From Bos javanicus (lineage: Eukaryota > Chordata > Mammalia > Artiodactyla > Bovidae), in contig NC_083868.1 in NCBI RefSeq assembly GCF_032452875.1, positions 37,924,537 through 37,988,536 of the forward strand: a DNA stretch of 64,000 nt. The letters run 5' to 3'. Below the pieces are notes generated by a model. The model was given only the letters and a program-made list of their open reading frames with translations. It was not told the origin of the DNA and did not search any database. Both the position numbers and the translations under genes were made by a program. This document shows, in pieces, positions 12,084 to 22,270 of the stretch (its first letter is position 1; the number at the start of each line of letters is the position of its first letter).

Positions 12084-12542
12084 TATTGGAGAAGACTTTA
12101 TTTAGAGTCCCTTGGACTGCAAGAAGATCAAACCAGTCAATCCTAAAGGAAATCAACCCTGAATATTGATTGGAAGGACTGATGATGAAGCTGAAGCCCC
12201 AGTACTTTTACCCCCTAATGCAAAGAGCCAACTCATTGGAAAAGACCCTGATGCTGGGAAAGATTGAGAGTAGGTAGAAAAGGGGGCTACAGAGGATGAG
12301 ATGGTTGGATGGCATCATCGACTCGATGGACATGCGTTTGAACAATCTCCAGGAGATGGTGAAGGACAGGGAAGCCTGATGTGCTGCAGTCCATGAGGTC
12401 ACAAAGAGTTGGATACAAATGAGCAACTGAACAACAACAATCCCAGTGTTTAATAGCTTAAAGCAGGTGGGCTTCTTACGTGTCCTGTGGGATAGATAGA
12501 AAGCAGTTGCAGGATTCCATATGCATTAACATTATTATCTTA

Positions 12543-12655
12543 TGAGGCAGCATGTTCTAATGGTAAAAGTGTGGGCTCTGAAGTCAACACATCTAAGGGT
12601 TGGAGTCACAATTTCTCCAGTTCCTAATTTTGTTATGAAGCTTCAGATGGAGATA
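12543..12655 (+). mobile_element. Probable MIR SINE remnant
   Basis: GTAAAAGTGTGGGCTCTGAA and the following sequence match the start and core layout of MIR (the region reading 'gtggttaagagcacgggctctggagtc' in typical copies). Strongly diverged, as expected for a pre-eutherian SINE. Confidence 0.5.
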
Positions 12656-12770
12656 AGCTCATGTGCCTTAAAGAATTTTGGAAAAGATAAGGCAAAATCT
12701 GCAATGTAATGCCATGATATGGTTGGCACAGTTACATATTGATTTCTATCTCTTTATTTTCGGATTATGT

Positions 12771-13041
12771 ATGGCTACCCACTCCAGTACTCTTGCCTGG
12801 AAAATCCCATGGGCGGAAGAGCCTGGTACGCTGCAGTCCATGGGGTCGCTAAGAGTCGGACACGACTGAGCGACTTCACTTTCACTTTTCATTTTCTTGC
12901 ATTGGAGAAGGAAATGGCAACCCACTCCAGTGTTCTTGCCTGGAGAATCCCAGGGACGGCAGAGCCTGGGGGGCTGCCGTCTATGGGGTCACACAGAGTC
13001 GGACACGACTGAAGTGACTTAGCATAGCATAGCATAGCATT
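12771..13041 (+). mobile_element. BOV-A2 SINE (two Bov-A monomers)
   Basis: Two Bov-A monomers in tandem: the first from CACTCCAGTACTCTTGCC to CGGACACGACTGAGCGAC, the linker TTCACTTTCACTTTTCATTT, and the second from GGAGAAGGAAATGGCAACCC to CGGACACGACTGAAGTGAC. The 3' tail is (AGCAT)n, an altered form of the usual (AGC)n. Slightly 5'-truncated. Frames across it are incidental. Confidence 0.95.
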
Positions 13042-13453
13042 ATTTCATTGAATTGCACATCAGGAAATCAACCCTCTCCACTGATCTCCTTAACACTGTG
13101 GAAAGTGCCACAATGTACCTTGTCAGCAGACTCAAATGATAGTGATTAGGAGACTTTTGAAAAAACTGCTACTAAGAAGAAATGGCCAGGGTAAATGTAT
13201 GTATGTGGTGTTGACCGGATTGAGGAGGATTGTGGAATTTGGGAATGTGGACTAGCAAGTGTAGCACAGGCCGTGGAGCCATTACTCAAGTGTAGAACTT
13301 CAAACATTTGCTCCAGAGATAACAAGTGACCCCAGACAGCCCTGTCTAGGATCCCTGATACAGATTTTGAGAATACTTCTCAGTCTCATTTTGAACACAG
13401 GTGCATGATCAAGCTCAAGATGTTCTGGTTTTGCCCATTTATATAATGGTGCT
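13042..13453. other. Unassigned stretch
   Basis: No repeat or gene recognised. Slightly more GC than the neighbours. Contains short imperfect A/T tracts only. Confidence 0.4.
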
Positions 13454-13464
13454 CCAGGAAGGAT

Positions 13465-13691
13465 GTTTGTGTGTATACTAAGTCACTTCAGTTGTGTCAG
13501 ACTCTTTGCAACCCCATGGACTGTAGCCCACCAAACTCCTCTCTCTATGGGATTCTCCAGGCAAGAATTCTGGAGTGGATTCCATGCCATCCTCCAGGGG
13601 GTCTTCTTGACCCAGAGAATCAATCCTGCATCTCTTATGTCTCCTGTATTGGCAGACAGGTTCTTTATAACAAGTGCCACCTGGGAAGCCC
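13465..13691 (-). mobile_element. Bov-tA SINE, full length
   Basis: Antisense Bov-tA: the Bov-A body (CCAAACTCCTCTCTCTATGG, TTCTCCAGGCAAGAATTCTG) is followed by the tRNA-related head (GAATCAATCCTGCATCTC, CAAGTGCCACCTGGGAAGCC). Flanked by an 11-bp near-perfect TSD, CCAGGAAGGAT at 13454-13464 and CCAAGAAGGAT at 13692-13702. The pol III box B equivalent is degraded. Confidence 0.93.
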
Positions 13692-14015
13692 CCAAGAAGG
13701 ATAGGGGATATTTAAAGAGAGGGACTACTATTGTTATTTTTACAGATATTTCAATATATTCCTTGGGGATTAGTAAAGGCTTTTCTGAGGCTGAGGGGTC
13801 TCAGATAAATTCTAAGGGAGGAAAAGTATTTAACTATTAAAATGAGGTTGAGGTTGAAGAGATGATAAGCTTTATAAACTGAGGGAATAACAAAAGCTAA
13901 TCCAGAGAGTAATGTATTGATGCAAGGTGCAGGCACAGGATTTCATCAGAACTGGATCCTAGGATACAAGAAAGCCACACTTAAAAAACAAAGCTAGAAT
14001 CAAGAAGGGGCCTCC

Positions 14016-14440
14016 ACTATAGGGTCCTGTAAACTGGAAGGATATAGATTTTATTCTGAATAATGAGGCATTGAGAGATTTTAAACAGGGACAGGACTGA
14101 TGAGTTTTGTGCTCTAGAACAATTTGAGAATGGCTTGCACAGGGTCAAAACTGTAAGTTGCCAGACCCATGAAGATGCTGATTCCATGGACAGAGTGCAA
14201 CTTAAGATGGATTTAACTATGTCAGTGGTAGTGTGAGGAGAGGAAAAATAAAGATCCTCTGACACTAATAGGAAGTCAAAAAACATAAGATTCACAGATC
14301 AGTTTGATATTCCAGCAAAGAAAGAGTAGTATTTAGGATGATCCAAGGATTTCTAGACAGAGTGAAAGAACAGGTGGTGTTGCTATCTTCAGCTCAGAAA
14401 ACACAGGAAAAGGAAATGGTGTGTTGGTAAGTTGAGATGA
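14016..14440 (+). mobile_element. Ancient mammalian repeat remnant (L2-like)
   Basis: TTTTATTCTGAATAATGAGG, TTTTAAACAGGGACAGGACT, then a diverged block to GATGATCCAAGGATTTCTAG. The order resembles a common old mammalian repeat (typical copies read 'gattttattctgag...ttttgagcaggggagtgacatgat'). Strongly decayed; the family name is uncertain. Confidence 0.45.
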
Positions 14441-14619
14441 TTACGACTGATTCTGTGCCACTTTCGTGCGTGAGGGTGATGAGATAATTTCAGTAGAAAT
14501 GCTTCAAACTTTACTCATCTCTGTATCACTGTCAGTGCCTTGAAGGCAGCAACTTTGCATACCAATGTATCACCAATGCTATTATAGAGCTAATATTTAA
14601 AGGGCATTCAATAATTATT

Positions 14620-14700
14620 TTGTTCATATGTTTGTTCATTTATTCACAAATATTTATTGAAAATCAACTATGTACTAGACATTAGTCTAGGTCTGTTGAT
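14620..14700 (+). mobile_element. L2-like 3' end remnant
   Basis: TTCATTTATTCACAAATATT followed by TATTGAAAATCAACTATGTA and CTAGACATTAGTCTAGG has the order of the L2 3' end ('attcaacaaatatttattgagcacctactatgtgccaggcactgttctagg'). Confidence 0.6.
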
Positions 14701-14886
14701 CTCAATCATTGCTGCAGCTGGAAATGTTTATAAACCTCTGAGGCTTGAGCCCCTATGTGGACCCATTATATCAGAATACCTGGGCCCAGCAAGCAGGTGA
14801 TTATAAATGGAAGCCAAATGGCATCTAGAAAATTCCACCCAGTATCCAGGGTTAAAAGTTATTGTCTTAAGAGCTGGAGATACTAC

Positions 14887-14935
14887 AAACACACACACGC
14901 ATGCACACACACACACACACAAACACACATACATG
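14887..14935. repeat. (CA)n microsatellite, interrupted
   Basis: About 45 bp of CA units interrupted by GCATG and AA. A typical dinucleotide repeat, likely polymorphic. Confidence 0.9.
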
Positions 14936-16119
14936 CATAAACATGAGAGCCAGCATCTCTCATCGCTTGCAGCTTATGTGAAAGATTTATCAAAGGTGGA
15001 AAGAAACAAAGGCCAGAAGTCAGAAACGAGTGCTATGCTAATTCAAATGTTCCAATATTTAAGTAATAATAGTTAATAACAAACTATGAAATAATTTTAA
15101 ATAATAAAACCAAATCATATAATTTTTAAAAATCACATCTTTTATGCAGAGGTCATTACTTGAGACATCATCTTAAAATAGGCCTAAGTTTATAAGTAAA
15201 TAACTATATCATAAGGTTACTTCTTCCAAATTAAAATTCTTATCCCCCCCCCAGCCCATATTATATTTAATTCATTTTAAAACAACCTCTTGCTTTCTGA
15301 GTATTCTCTGGTTAGATAGTATACACTAGGACCTACAGAAAACAGTGATGGTTATAAGGATACATATTAACTGCTGCAGAAGAGACCTTAGGGCTACCCA
15401 GACCTGTGGAAGAACTGCAAACATAAAGACAAACAGGATCTGGACTTATTTTGAGGTAAAAATAGATATTTCTCTTATTTTGGATTTTACTCTGTTATTT
15501 AATAAAAAGGTAGAATAGCAAAATAAGATGGAAAATGAATAAAGAGAATGTTACATCCAATTTGTCTTAAAGGCCCCTGCACGTTTCATAATGTTAGAGC
15601 ATGGCACAACACCATTGTACCTAACATGACTTTTGAATAATTATTTTGAAAAATTGAAATAAAAAATTTAAAGGTGAAGAAATTACATATCTCAGAGTGT
15701 TTTTTACAAAACAATGATAAAGAGTAAGTATTTCATTTCAGAGATTAAGCATTAATTATCTGGAAATTTTTCCTAGAGGGTGCAGTATAAATGAAACGTT
15801 ATTAGCCTATTACAAAAGGTGATCCATTATTGCCTATTACATAGAGCAAACTACTATTAATTTCATTTACCATTTGTCTTCAATAAAGCATGAGAGTCAT
15901 TTCTCAAGAGATAATTAAAATATGGCTTCAGAATATTCATACAGAATCAATAAGCACAAAATGTCACATAGCTATTATGTATACATTTGTAGTAATATAT
16001 AAAAATTACAGAAACAGTTTAATTCAAGATTAGTAGTTAAAAATATAAACATTATATTAGAATATTGCATATTATATAACTTTTTATACATTTCCATTGG
16101 CTTTTCATTATTTATCAGA
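14936..16119. other. Unassigned AT-rich stretch
   Basis: About 1.2 kb, AT-rich, with A/T tracts and no recognised repeat. A short C run lies at 15244-15252. Confidence 0.5.
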
Positions 16120-17312
16120 TGAGATCAGATCAGATCAGTTGCTCAGTCATGTCCGACTCTTTGTGACCCTGTGAATCACAGCACGCCAGGCCTCCCTGTC
16201 CATTACCAACTCCCGGAGTTCACCCAAACACACGTCCATCGAGTCAGTGATGCCATCCAGCCATCTCATCCTCTGTCGTCCCCTTCTCCTCTTGCCCCCA
16301 ATCCCTCCCAGCATCAGAGTCTTTCCCAATGAGTTAACACTTCACATGAGGTGGCCAAAGTACTGGAGTTTCAGCTTTAGCATCATTCCTTCCAAAGAAA
16401 TCCCAGGGCTGATCTCCTTCAGAATGGACTGGATCCCTTGGATCTCCTTGCAGTCCAAGGGACTCTCAAGAGTCTTCTCCAACACCACAGTTCAAAAGCA
16501 TCAATTCTTCGGTGCTCAGCCCTCTTCACAGTCCAACTCTCACATCCATACATGACCACAGGAAAAACCATAGCCTTGACTAGACAAACCTTTGTTGGCA
16601 AAGTAATGTCTCTGCTTTTGAATATGCTGTCTAGGTTGGTCACGACTTTCCTTCCAAGGAGTAAGCGTCTTTTAATTTCATGACTGCAGTCACCATCTGC
16701 CATGATTTTGGAGCCCAGAAAAATAAAGTCTGACACTGTTTCCACTGTTTCTCCATCTATTTGCCATGAAGTGGTGGGACTGGATGCCATGATCTTCGTT
16801 TTCTGAATGTTGAGCTTTAAGCCAACTTTTTCACTCTCCTCTTTCACTTTCATCAAGTGGCTTTTTAGTTCCTCTCCACTTTCTGCCATAAGGGTGGTGT
16901 CATCTGCATATCTGAGGTTATTGATATTTCTCCTGGCAATCTTGATTCCAGCTTGTGTTTCTTCCAGTCCAGCGTTTCTCATGATGTACTCTGCATATAT
17001 GTTAAACAAGCAGGGTGACAATATACAGCCTTGACGTACTCCTTTTCCTATTTGGAACCAGTCTGTTGTTCCATGTCCAGTTCTAACTGTTGCTTCCTGA
17101 CCTGCATACAAATTTCTCAAGAGGCAGATCGGGTGGTCTGATATTCCCATCTCTTGAAGAATTTTCCACAGTTTATTGTGATCCACACAGTCAAAGGCTT
17201 TGGCATAGTCAATAAAGCAGAAATAGATGTTTTTCTAGAACTCTCTTGCTTTTTCGATGATCCAGCGGATGTTGGCAATTTGATCTCTGGTTCCTCTGCC
17301 TTTTCTAAAACC
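16120..17312 (-). mobile_element. BovB LINE, 5'-truncated, well preserved
   Basis: Reads on the minus strand from the end of the pre-RT block through RT and C-terminal domain to the 3' end (plus-strand GATCAGATCAGATCAGTT GCTCAG at about 16124). The 5' truncation falls in the RT fingers at 17312. A 255-codon frame survives (16419-17186). A nonsense codon at 17235-17237 (TAG on the minus strand, where related copies have CAG) separates it from FIDYAKAFDCVDHNKLW. Relatively low decay makes it one of the younger copies here. Confidence 0.95.
16419..17186 (-). pseudogene. BovB reverse transcriptase fragment, longest open frame
   Basis: 255 codons, the longest frame in the window. In order: MDHNKLWKILQEMGI (just after the palm A block FIDYAKAFDCVDH, cut off by a stop at 17235-17237), ATVRTGHGTTDWFQIGKGV with RQGCILSPCLFN (motif B-like), NNLRYADDTTLMAESGEEL (catalytic YADD), KLNIQKTKIMASSPTTSW, FIFLGSKIMADGDCSHEIK, and the Trp/Arg-rich SWTVKRAEHRRIDAFELW. 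Full BovB protein is about 1,000 residues; endonuclease, fingers and the first catalytic Asp are absent, so no activity is expected. Confidence 0.85.
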
Positions 17313-17408
17313 ATATTAGAATAAACACAAGATTCCAGAAAAACTGAGGAACTTCTCCAAAGAGTGGGGGCAGGGGGCTAGTCAATATTATGTATAATTA
17401 TCTCTGTT

Positions 17409-17612
17409 CTGCTCAGTTGTGTCCAAGTATCTGAGACACCAGGACTGTAGCCTGCCAGGTTCCTCTGTCCATGGGATTCTTCAGGTAAGAATACAGGATG
17501 GTTTGCCGTTTTTCTCCTCCGGGGATCTTCCCAACCCAGGGATTGAACCCGTGTCTCCTTGGTATCCTGCATTAACAGGTGTATTCTTTGCTGTTGAGCC
17601 ATTGAGGAAACC
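17409..17612 (-). mobile_element. Bov-tA SINE
   Basis: Antisense Bov-A body (CTGTAGCCTGCCAGGTTCCT, GGATTCTTCAGGTAAGAATA) followed by the tRNA-related head (CCCAACCCAGGGATTGAACC, TGAGCCATTGAGGAAACCC). No clear TSD. Complete but moderately diverged. Confidence 0.93.
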
Positions 17613-18099
17613 CATAGAGACAAATGGCAAGTACCAATTTTTAGTTGGCACAATTGAGAATCACTATAATAGTCAATGCTTCCTTCTCTGTGCCATACAC
17701 TCTTATGGTCTCATGAAATTTTGGTCACAAAAGCTTTGTAGGCTGTAGTATTTTCATGTACTTTCCAGATCCATGGTCACTCTTCTGCACCCAAGTCTGC
17801 ACCCAGAGAGGAAGACCTGTATAGACTACTGCAAAATGTCCCTTGACCTTGGGCTTCTAGTTAGTTTCTGTCAAGGGATGCTACTTGTGAGAAATTTCAT
17901 GGAGACAGAAGGCTTTCGGTGTGTTTATTATGCCAGTTCCTTTCATATCATGTTACTTCAGCCTGGCCTCAATCTCTTAATTAATTTTAACAGTTCCATT
18001 TGGCCAACACTTTCCAGACACTTTCTCTCTACTCTATAAATGTCTCATCCTCTTGTGCCTTTATTAATAGAGGTAGCAATGAAGCCCTTTCCTCTTACT
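17613..18099. other. Unassigned stretch
   Basis: No repeat or gene recognised in about 490 bp. Slightly higher GC than the surroundings; frames are short. Confidence 0.4.
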
Positions 18100-18103
18100 A
18101 ATC

Positions 18104-18107
<4 letters not shown>

Positions 18108-18148
<41 letters not shown>

Positions 18149-18409
18149 AAGTCGCTTCAGTCGTGTCCAACTCTGTGCGACCCCATAGATGGCAGCCCAC
18201 CAGGCTCCCCTGTCCCTGGGACTCTCCAGGCAAGAACACTGGAGCGGGTTGCCATTTCCTTCTCCAATGCATGAAAGTGAAAAGTGAAAGTGAAGTCACT
18301 CAGTCGTGTCCGACTCTTAGCGGCCCCATGGACTGCAGCCCACCAGGCTCCTCCGTCCATGGGATTTCCCAGGCAAGAGTACTGGAGTGGGGTGCCATTG
18401 CCTTCTCTG
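18108..18409 (-). mobile_element. BOV-A2 SINE with long (GCT)n tail
   Basis: Antisense dimer of Bov-A monomers (18150-18270 and about 18290-18409) joined by the linker ATGAAAGTGAAAAGTGAAAG. On the minus strand it ends with an (AGC)n tail, seen on plus as about 13 CTG/GCT units (18110-18149). An 8-bp TSD, AATCTAGG, is at 18100-18107 and 18410-18417. Good preservation suggests a young insertion. Confidence 0.95.
18110..18149. repeat. (CTG)n / (AGC)n trinucleotide repeat
   Basis: About 13 uninterrupted triplets forming the 3' tail of the BOV-A2 at 18108-18409. Long pure triplet tails on this SINE are usually length-variable between animals. Confidence 0.92.
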
Positions 18410-18417
18410 AATCTAGG

Positions 18418-20047
18418 TTACTGTTTTCTTTTTTATTGCTGAATAATAACACATTGCATGGATATACCACCTTTCACTCATCAGTTGTTAGACCATTGGG
18501 TTGTTTCCACTTTGGGCCTCTTAATGAGTAATGTTGCTATGAATATTCGTGTATAAGTTTTTGTGAGGAAATATGTCTTCATTTCATATATATATTTATA
18601 TAGAATTCTTGCATCATGTGATAACCCTATGCTTATCCTTTTGAGAAACTGCCACACTGTTTTCCAAAGTGGATGCATGGTTTTCCATTCCTACCAGCAT
18701 TATAGGAGGATTCTGATTTCCTCACATGCTGCCAACATTTTGTATTACAGCCACCTTAGTGAATGTGAAGTGGTATCTTGATGTGATTTTGATTTGCATT
18801 TCTCTAATGACTAATGCTATTGAGCACATTTTCATGTACTACTTGGTTATTTGTATATCCGATTTTGAGAAATGTCTGCTTATATCCTTTACCCAATTTT
18901 AATCAGTTTGTTTGTGTTTTTGTATTGAACTGTAGGATTTTCTGTGTATTCTAAGTACAAGTCTCTTATCAGAGACACGATTTGTGAGTATTTTCTCCCA
19001 TTCTGTGAGTATTTTCTCCCATTCTGTGGGTTGTCTTTTCACTTTCTTTAAGGTATTTTTAGAAAGACATATTTTTCATTTTAAATTTAATTGACTTATT
19101 TTTACTTTTGTCACTTGTGTTTTTCTGTCATATGTAAAAGGCTACGCTTAAGCCAAGGTCACAGCGATATACTCCTCTATTTCCTTCAACGAGTTTTATA
19201 ACATTTGCTCGAACATTTAGGTCTATGAATTTTTTTGAGTTAATTTGTATTTTTGATACAAGGAGGGGATGCAGGTTCATTCTTTTGTACATAGATATCA
19301 AGTTATCCTTAGCACCATTTTTTTGAAAAGACTACTCTTTCCCTGATGAATTTTCTTGACACTTTTGTTGAAATTCAATTAATCATAAGTGTGACAGTCT
19401 TTTTCTGGAATCCAAATTCTATTCTATTGAAAATATATGTTGATTCTATGATAGTAGCACATTGTTTTGATTCTTTAGTTTTGCAATAAACTTTGATAAA
19501 GTAAGATGTGAATCTCCCAAATTTTTTATTCTGCTTCAAAATGTTTGGGGCTTGGCTGCTTCACTTGAATTTCCATATGAATTTTATGATCAGCTTGTCA
19601 ATTTCTGCAAAGAAGACAGCTGGTATTCACATAAGGATTTTATTGAATCTGTAGGTCAGTTTAGAGAACTTTTTTATTATAATAATATTGTCTTCCAATA
19701 TATGAATATGGGATGTCTTTCCACTTATTTGGATATTCCTTAATTACTTTCAATAATATTTTCTAATTTTCACAGTATATTTTTGAACTTATTCTGTTAA
19801 ATGTACTCTAAGTATTTGATTATTTTTGCTGCTATTGTAAATGGAATTGCTTTTTTAAGTTCATTTTTGGATTTTTTATTGCTACTGTATGAAAATACAA
19901 TTGGTTTTCTATATTGACCTTGTGGCTTACAAATTTAAACATTTTTTAGTTTCCCTTCTATTTCTACATTTTGTTTCATCTATTTTGGAACTTTATTTTA
20001 ATGCATATACACATAATTATTGTATTTTTCTGATGGTTAACCCTTGG
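18418..20047 (-). mobile_element. Ancient L1, ORF2 3' half, antisense
   Basis: The plus strand reads as the complement of L1 ORF2 and its 3' portion: TGTTTTCCAAAGTGGATGCA, TTTTGATTTGCATTTCTCTA ATGAC, TTTTCTCCCATTCTGTGGGT, and TTTCCATATGAATTTTATGA TCAGCTTGTCAATTTCTGCA. On the minus strand this is ORF2 running towards its 3' end. Many indels and stops; no usable frame. It contains a 21-bp tandem duplication (18983-19024). The 3' edge abuts the BOV-A2 TSD. Confidence 0.9.
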
Positions 20048-20345
20048 AGAATTTTGAACTCCTTGATTATGTACATGAATGTTTTACATCAAATTTAGGA
20101 AATTTTCAATAATTATTTCTCAAATATTTTTTGCATCTTTCTCTCTTCGCATTCTGATACTCTCCTATTAGTCATCCTTTGATGTGTTTAATGACGTCCC
20201 ACATTTCTCTGTAGCTTTGTTCATTTCTCTCACTCTTATACCTCTCTGTTCTTTAGACAGCATAATGTTTTTAAGTCTGTCTTCACATTTGCTGATTCTT
20301 TCATTCATTTGCTTAAATCTACCAGTACAATTTTATATTGTTTTC
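20048..20345 (-). mobile_element. Probable L1-derived fragment, antisense
   Basis: TAATTATTTCTCAAATATTT, then a GGTGTCCCAC-like block (GACGTCCCACATTTCTCTGT), then TTTGCTGATTCTTTCATTCA resemble the complement of older L1 internal sequence. It may belong to the same L1 as 18418-20047 or to a second one. Family and orientation are inferred by recognition only. Confidence 0.5.
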
Positions 20346-21224
20346 TGTACTTTTCACCCTATGTTTTTGTGGACTGCCTCACCTCCTTGGCAAATTGCTA
20401 AGCCACTTCTCCAGAGAAGGGTAAGGCCTGCTTCTCTCAGAATGACACCACAAGATGAGCTTCCCACAGGAATGGAAGCCTTTGGCCTTTTTGGCTTTTT
20501 TTTCTGGTGTGGAGCCTTCACTTTATGAGGAATCTAGGGTGAAAGTGATGAATCCCAGTGCTCTTAGCTTGCCGTGCCTGTTACAGCCTCTATATTATAA
20601 CTTATGGCTAGGTGGATGAAGATAGACCAAATTTCCTGGCTATACTTTCCTGGAATTACACTTTGCAACACAGACTTGTAGATCAGGTGAGAAAAGTTGG
20701 CAGCCTGTCCCTCCCATGGAGATACCTTAGCTCTTGACTGGGAGCTGGGGGATAGGGTTCCCCAAATTCTTGGCAACACCTATCAGGAATGGAGCTTCTG
20801 TCATGCTGAGCTGAGGAAGGGGAGGGAAGGAGCAAGTCCATGCTGAAATACCACTGACTCTCATTCTCACTTAATTCAGTAGTTTTCTTGATTAGTGTCT
20901 TCACATACTTCTTGTTCTTTCAAAAAATTCCAAAGATTTTAACTGGTTGTGTTTTATCATTTTCACCCATTTATTACTGTTTTCTGGGGAGTGGATCCAT
21001 GAAATTCTCCATGTAGCCATTCTGGAAGTTTCTAAGAGTTGTTCTCACTTCTTCTAATTCCAATTAACTTCTGAGGACCTTACATTTCTGATTAGTCAGA
21101 AAATCAAAATCTCTCTGGCATCTCATTATTCCATGAAACCCACAGGATTACTCAGCACAGGGGGCCATTCTTATTGCCAGGTTCTTACTGATGGAGAAAC
21201 AGGCAAGATCTGCTGAGTTCCTGG
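20346..21224. other. Unassigned stretch
   Basis: About 880 bp with somewhat higher GC (20400-20520 and 20700-20840). No repeat family recognised. A 114-codon frame starting at 20184 runs across the L1-like fragment into this stretch and has no domain; its hydrophobic start is the L1 complement. Confidence 0.4.
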
Positions 21225-21701
21225 TAGCTCTGGACTGAATTGTGTCTCTCACAAAATCCCTATATTGAAGCACATAACATCCAGTGTGATGGTATTTGCA
21301 AATGGGGCCTTTAGGAGCTAACTAGATTAAGATGAGGTCATGAAGGTGGGGGCTCTCTCATGATAGAATTAGTACCCTGGTGGGCCACCGTCTATGGGGT
21401 CGCACAGAGTTGGACACGACTAAAGCGACTTAGCAGCAGCAGCAGCAGAAGAGACACCAGAGAGCTTGGTCTCTCTCTCTCTCTGCCATGTGAGGACACA
21501 ACCATAAGGCAGCCCTCCATAAGCAGTTGGTCATCTATAAGCAGGTCGCCATCTGCTACCTGAAGAGAGCTCTCAGCAAACACAACCATGAAAAGCACTC
21601 TCATCTCAGACTTCTGGCCATGTGAAATGTGAGAAAATAAATTTCTATTGTTTAAGCCATCCCATTTATATTTTGCTATGGAAACACAAGTTGACTAGAC
21701 A
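21225..21701 (+). mobile_element. Ancient mammalian LTR (MaLR/ERVL type), interrupted by a SINE
   Basis: CTGGACTGAATTGTGTCTCT, TGTGATGGTATTTGCAAATG GGGCC, AGATGAGGTCATGAAGGTGG, then (after the SINE piece) AAGAGACACCAGAGAGCTTG, GCCATGTGAGGACACAACC, and the 3' end GAGAAAATAAATTTCTATTG TTTAAGCCATCCC...GACTAGACA. This order is that of old non-autonomous mammalian LTRs with AATAAA near 21635. The exact subfamily is not determined. Confidence 0.75.
21377..21449 (+). mobile_element. Bov-A 3' fragment inside an LTR
   Basis: GGTGGGCCACCGTCTATGGG GTCGCACAGAGTTGGACACG ACTAAAGCGAC followed by an (AGC)n tail. Only the last third of a Bov-A monomer is present. It splits the LTR between GTACCCT and AGAAGAGACACC, so it inserted after the LTR, as a strongly 5'-truncated copy. 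Confidence 0.9.
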
Positions 21702-21929
21702 TTGATGGTTTTGCTTTTGGTCTTAACACTTAATATTGCTGTTGGACACTCTTCCCATGTATTCCAAGCTGTAGCCATATATTTTGTGAAATCAAACCTT
21801 CCATTTAAAACATCCAGTCTTGGTGGTAACCCTGGAGGCAGATTTCCATCAATGCAAATTCCTTCAGTCAGTATCAGTTTGTTCAGAGACATTCCAAGAC
21901 ATTCCAGACAAGTTTTAATAATATTAAGC

Positions 21930-22270
21930 ATCAGGGGCTTCCCTGCTGGCTCAGTGGTAAAGAATCTGCCTGCCAATGCAGGAGACGTGGGTTCAATCCC
22001 TGGTCTGAGAAGATCCCACATAGCACAGAGCAGCTAAACCCATGTGCCACAACTACTGAGCCTGTGCTCTAGAGTCTGGGAGCCACAACGACTGATGCCC
22101 ACAAGCCCTAGATCCTGGACTCTGCAACAAGAGAAGCCACTGCAATGAGAAGCCCACGCACTGCAACTAGAGTAGCCCCCTCTCACAGCAACTTGAGAAA
22201 ACTCATGTGTGGCAACAAAGACCCAGCACAGCCAGAAGTAAATAAATAAATAGATAAATCATTTAAAAAC
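21930..22270 (+). mobile_element. CHR-2-type tRNA-derived SINE
   Basis: GGGGCTTCCCTGCTGGCTCA GTGG, GGGTTCAATCCCTGGTCTGA GAAGATCCCACATAGC, then the body typical of the cetartiodactyl CHR SINEs (GAAGCCACTGCAATGAGAAG CCC) and an AAATAAAT tail. The head is tRNA-like with a box-B-like GGTTCAATCC. A TSD TATTAAGC lies at 21922-21929 and 22271-22278. Present in cetaceans, hippos and ruminants, so older than Bov-tA. Confidence 0.88.

Larger units (their letters stand above)
10476..12438 (+). mobile_element. BovB LINE, 5'-truncated, about 1.96 kb
   Basis: One of the two longest BovB stretches here. It begins upstream of the RT (CATTGTACAGGAGGCAGTGA, then the lysine-rich linker KAKWLLEKALQIAEKRREM at 10507 onward), continues through the RT fingers (KVNAKECSNYCTIALIS), the catalytic block (RYADDTTLIAE, about 11620-11690) and the C-terminal domain, and ends at GAGCAACTGAACAACAACAA. 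Frames are split by at least three frameshifts and stops. A possible TSD is AATCCCACT at 10467-10475 against AATCCCAGT at 12439-12447. The endonuclease domain is missing. Confidence 0.94.

Noticed and set aside
12771..13041. CRISPR-like array from regularly spaced Bov-A monomers
   Set aside because: Spacing and sequence are those of the dimeric BOV-A2 SINE; the genome is mammalian.
20184..20528. 114-codon hydrophobic frame
   Set aside because: The hydrophobic part is the complement of an old L1 fragment, with the usual Leu/Phe/Ser bias of T-rich sequence.
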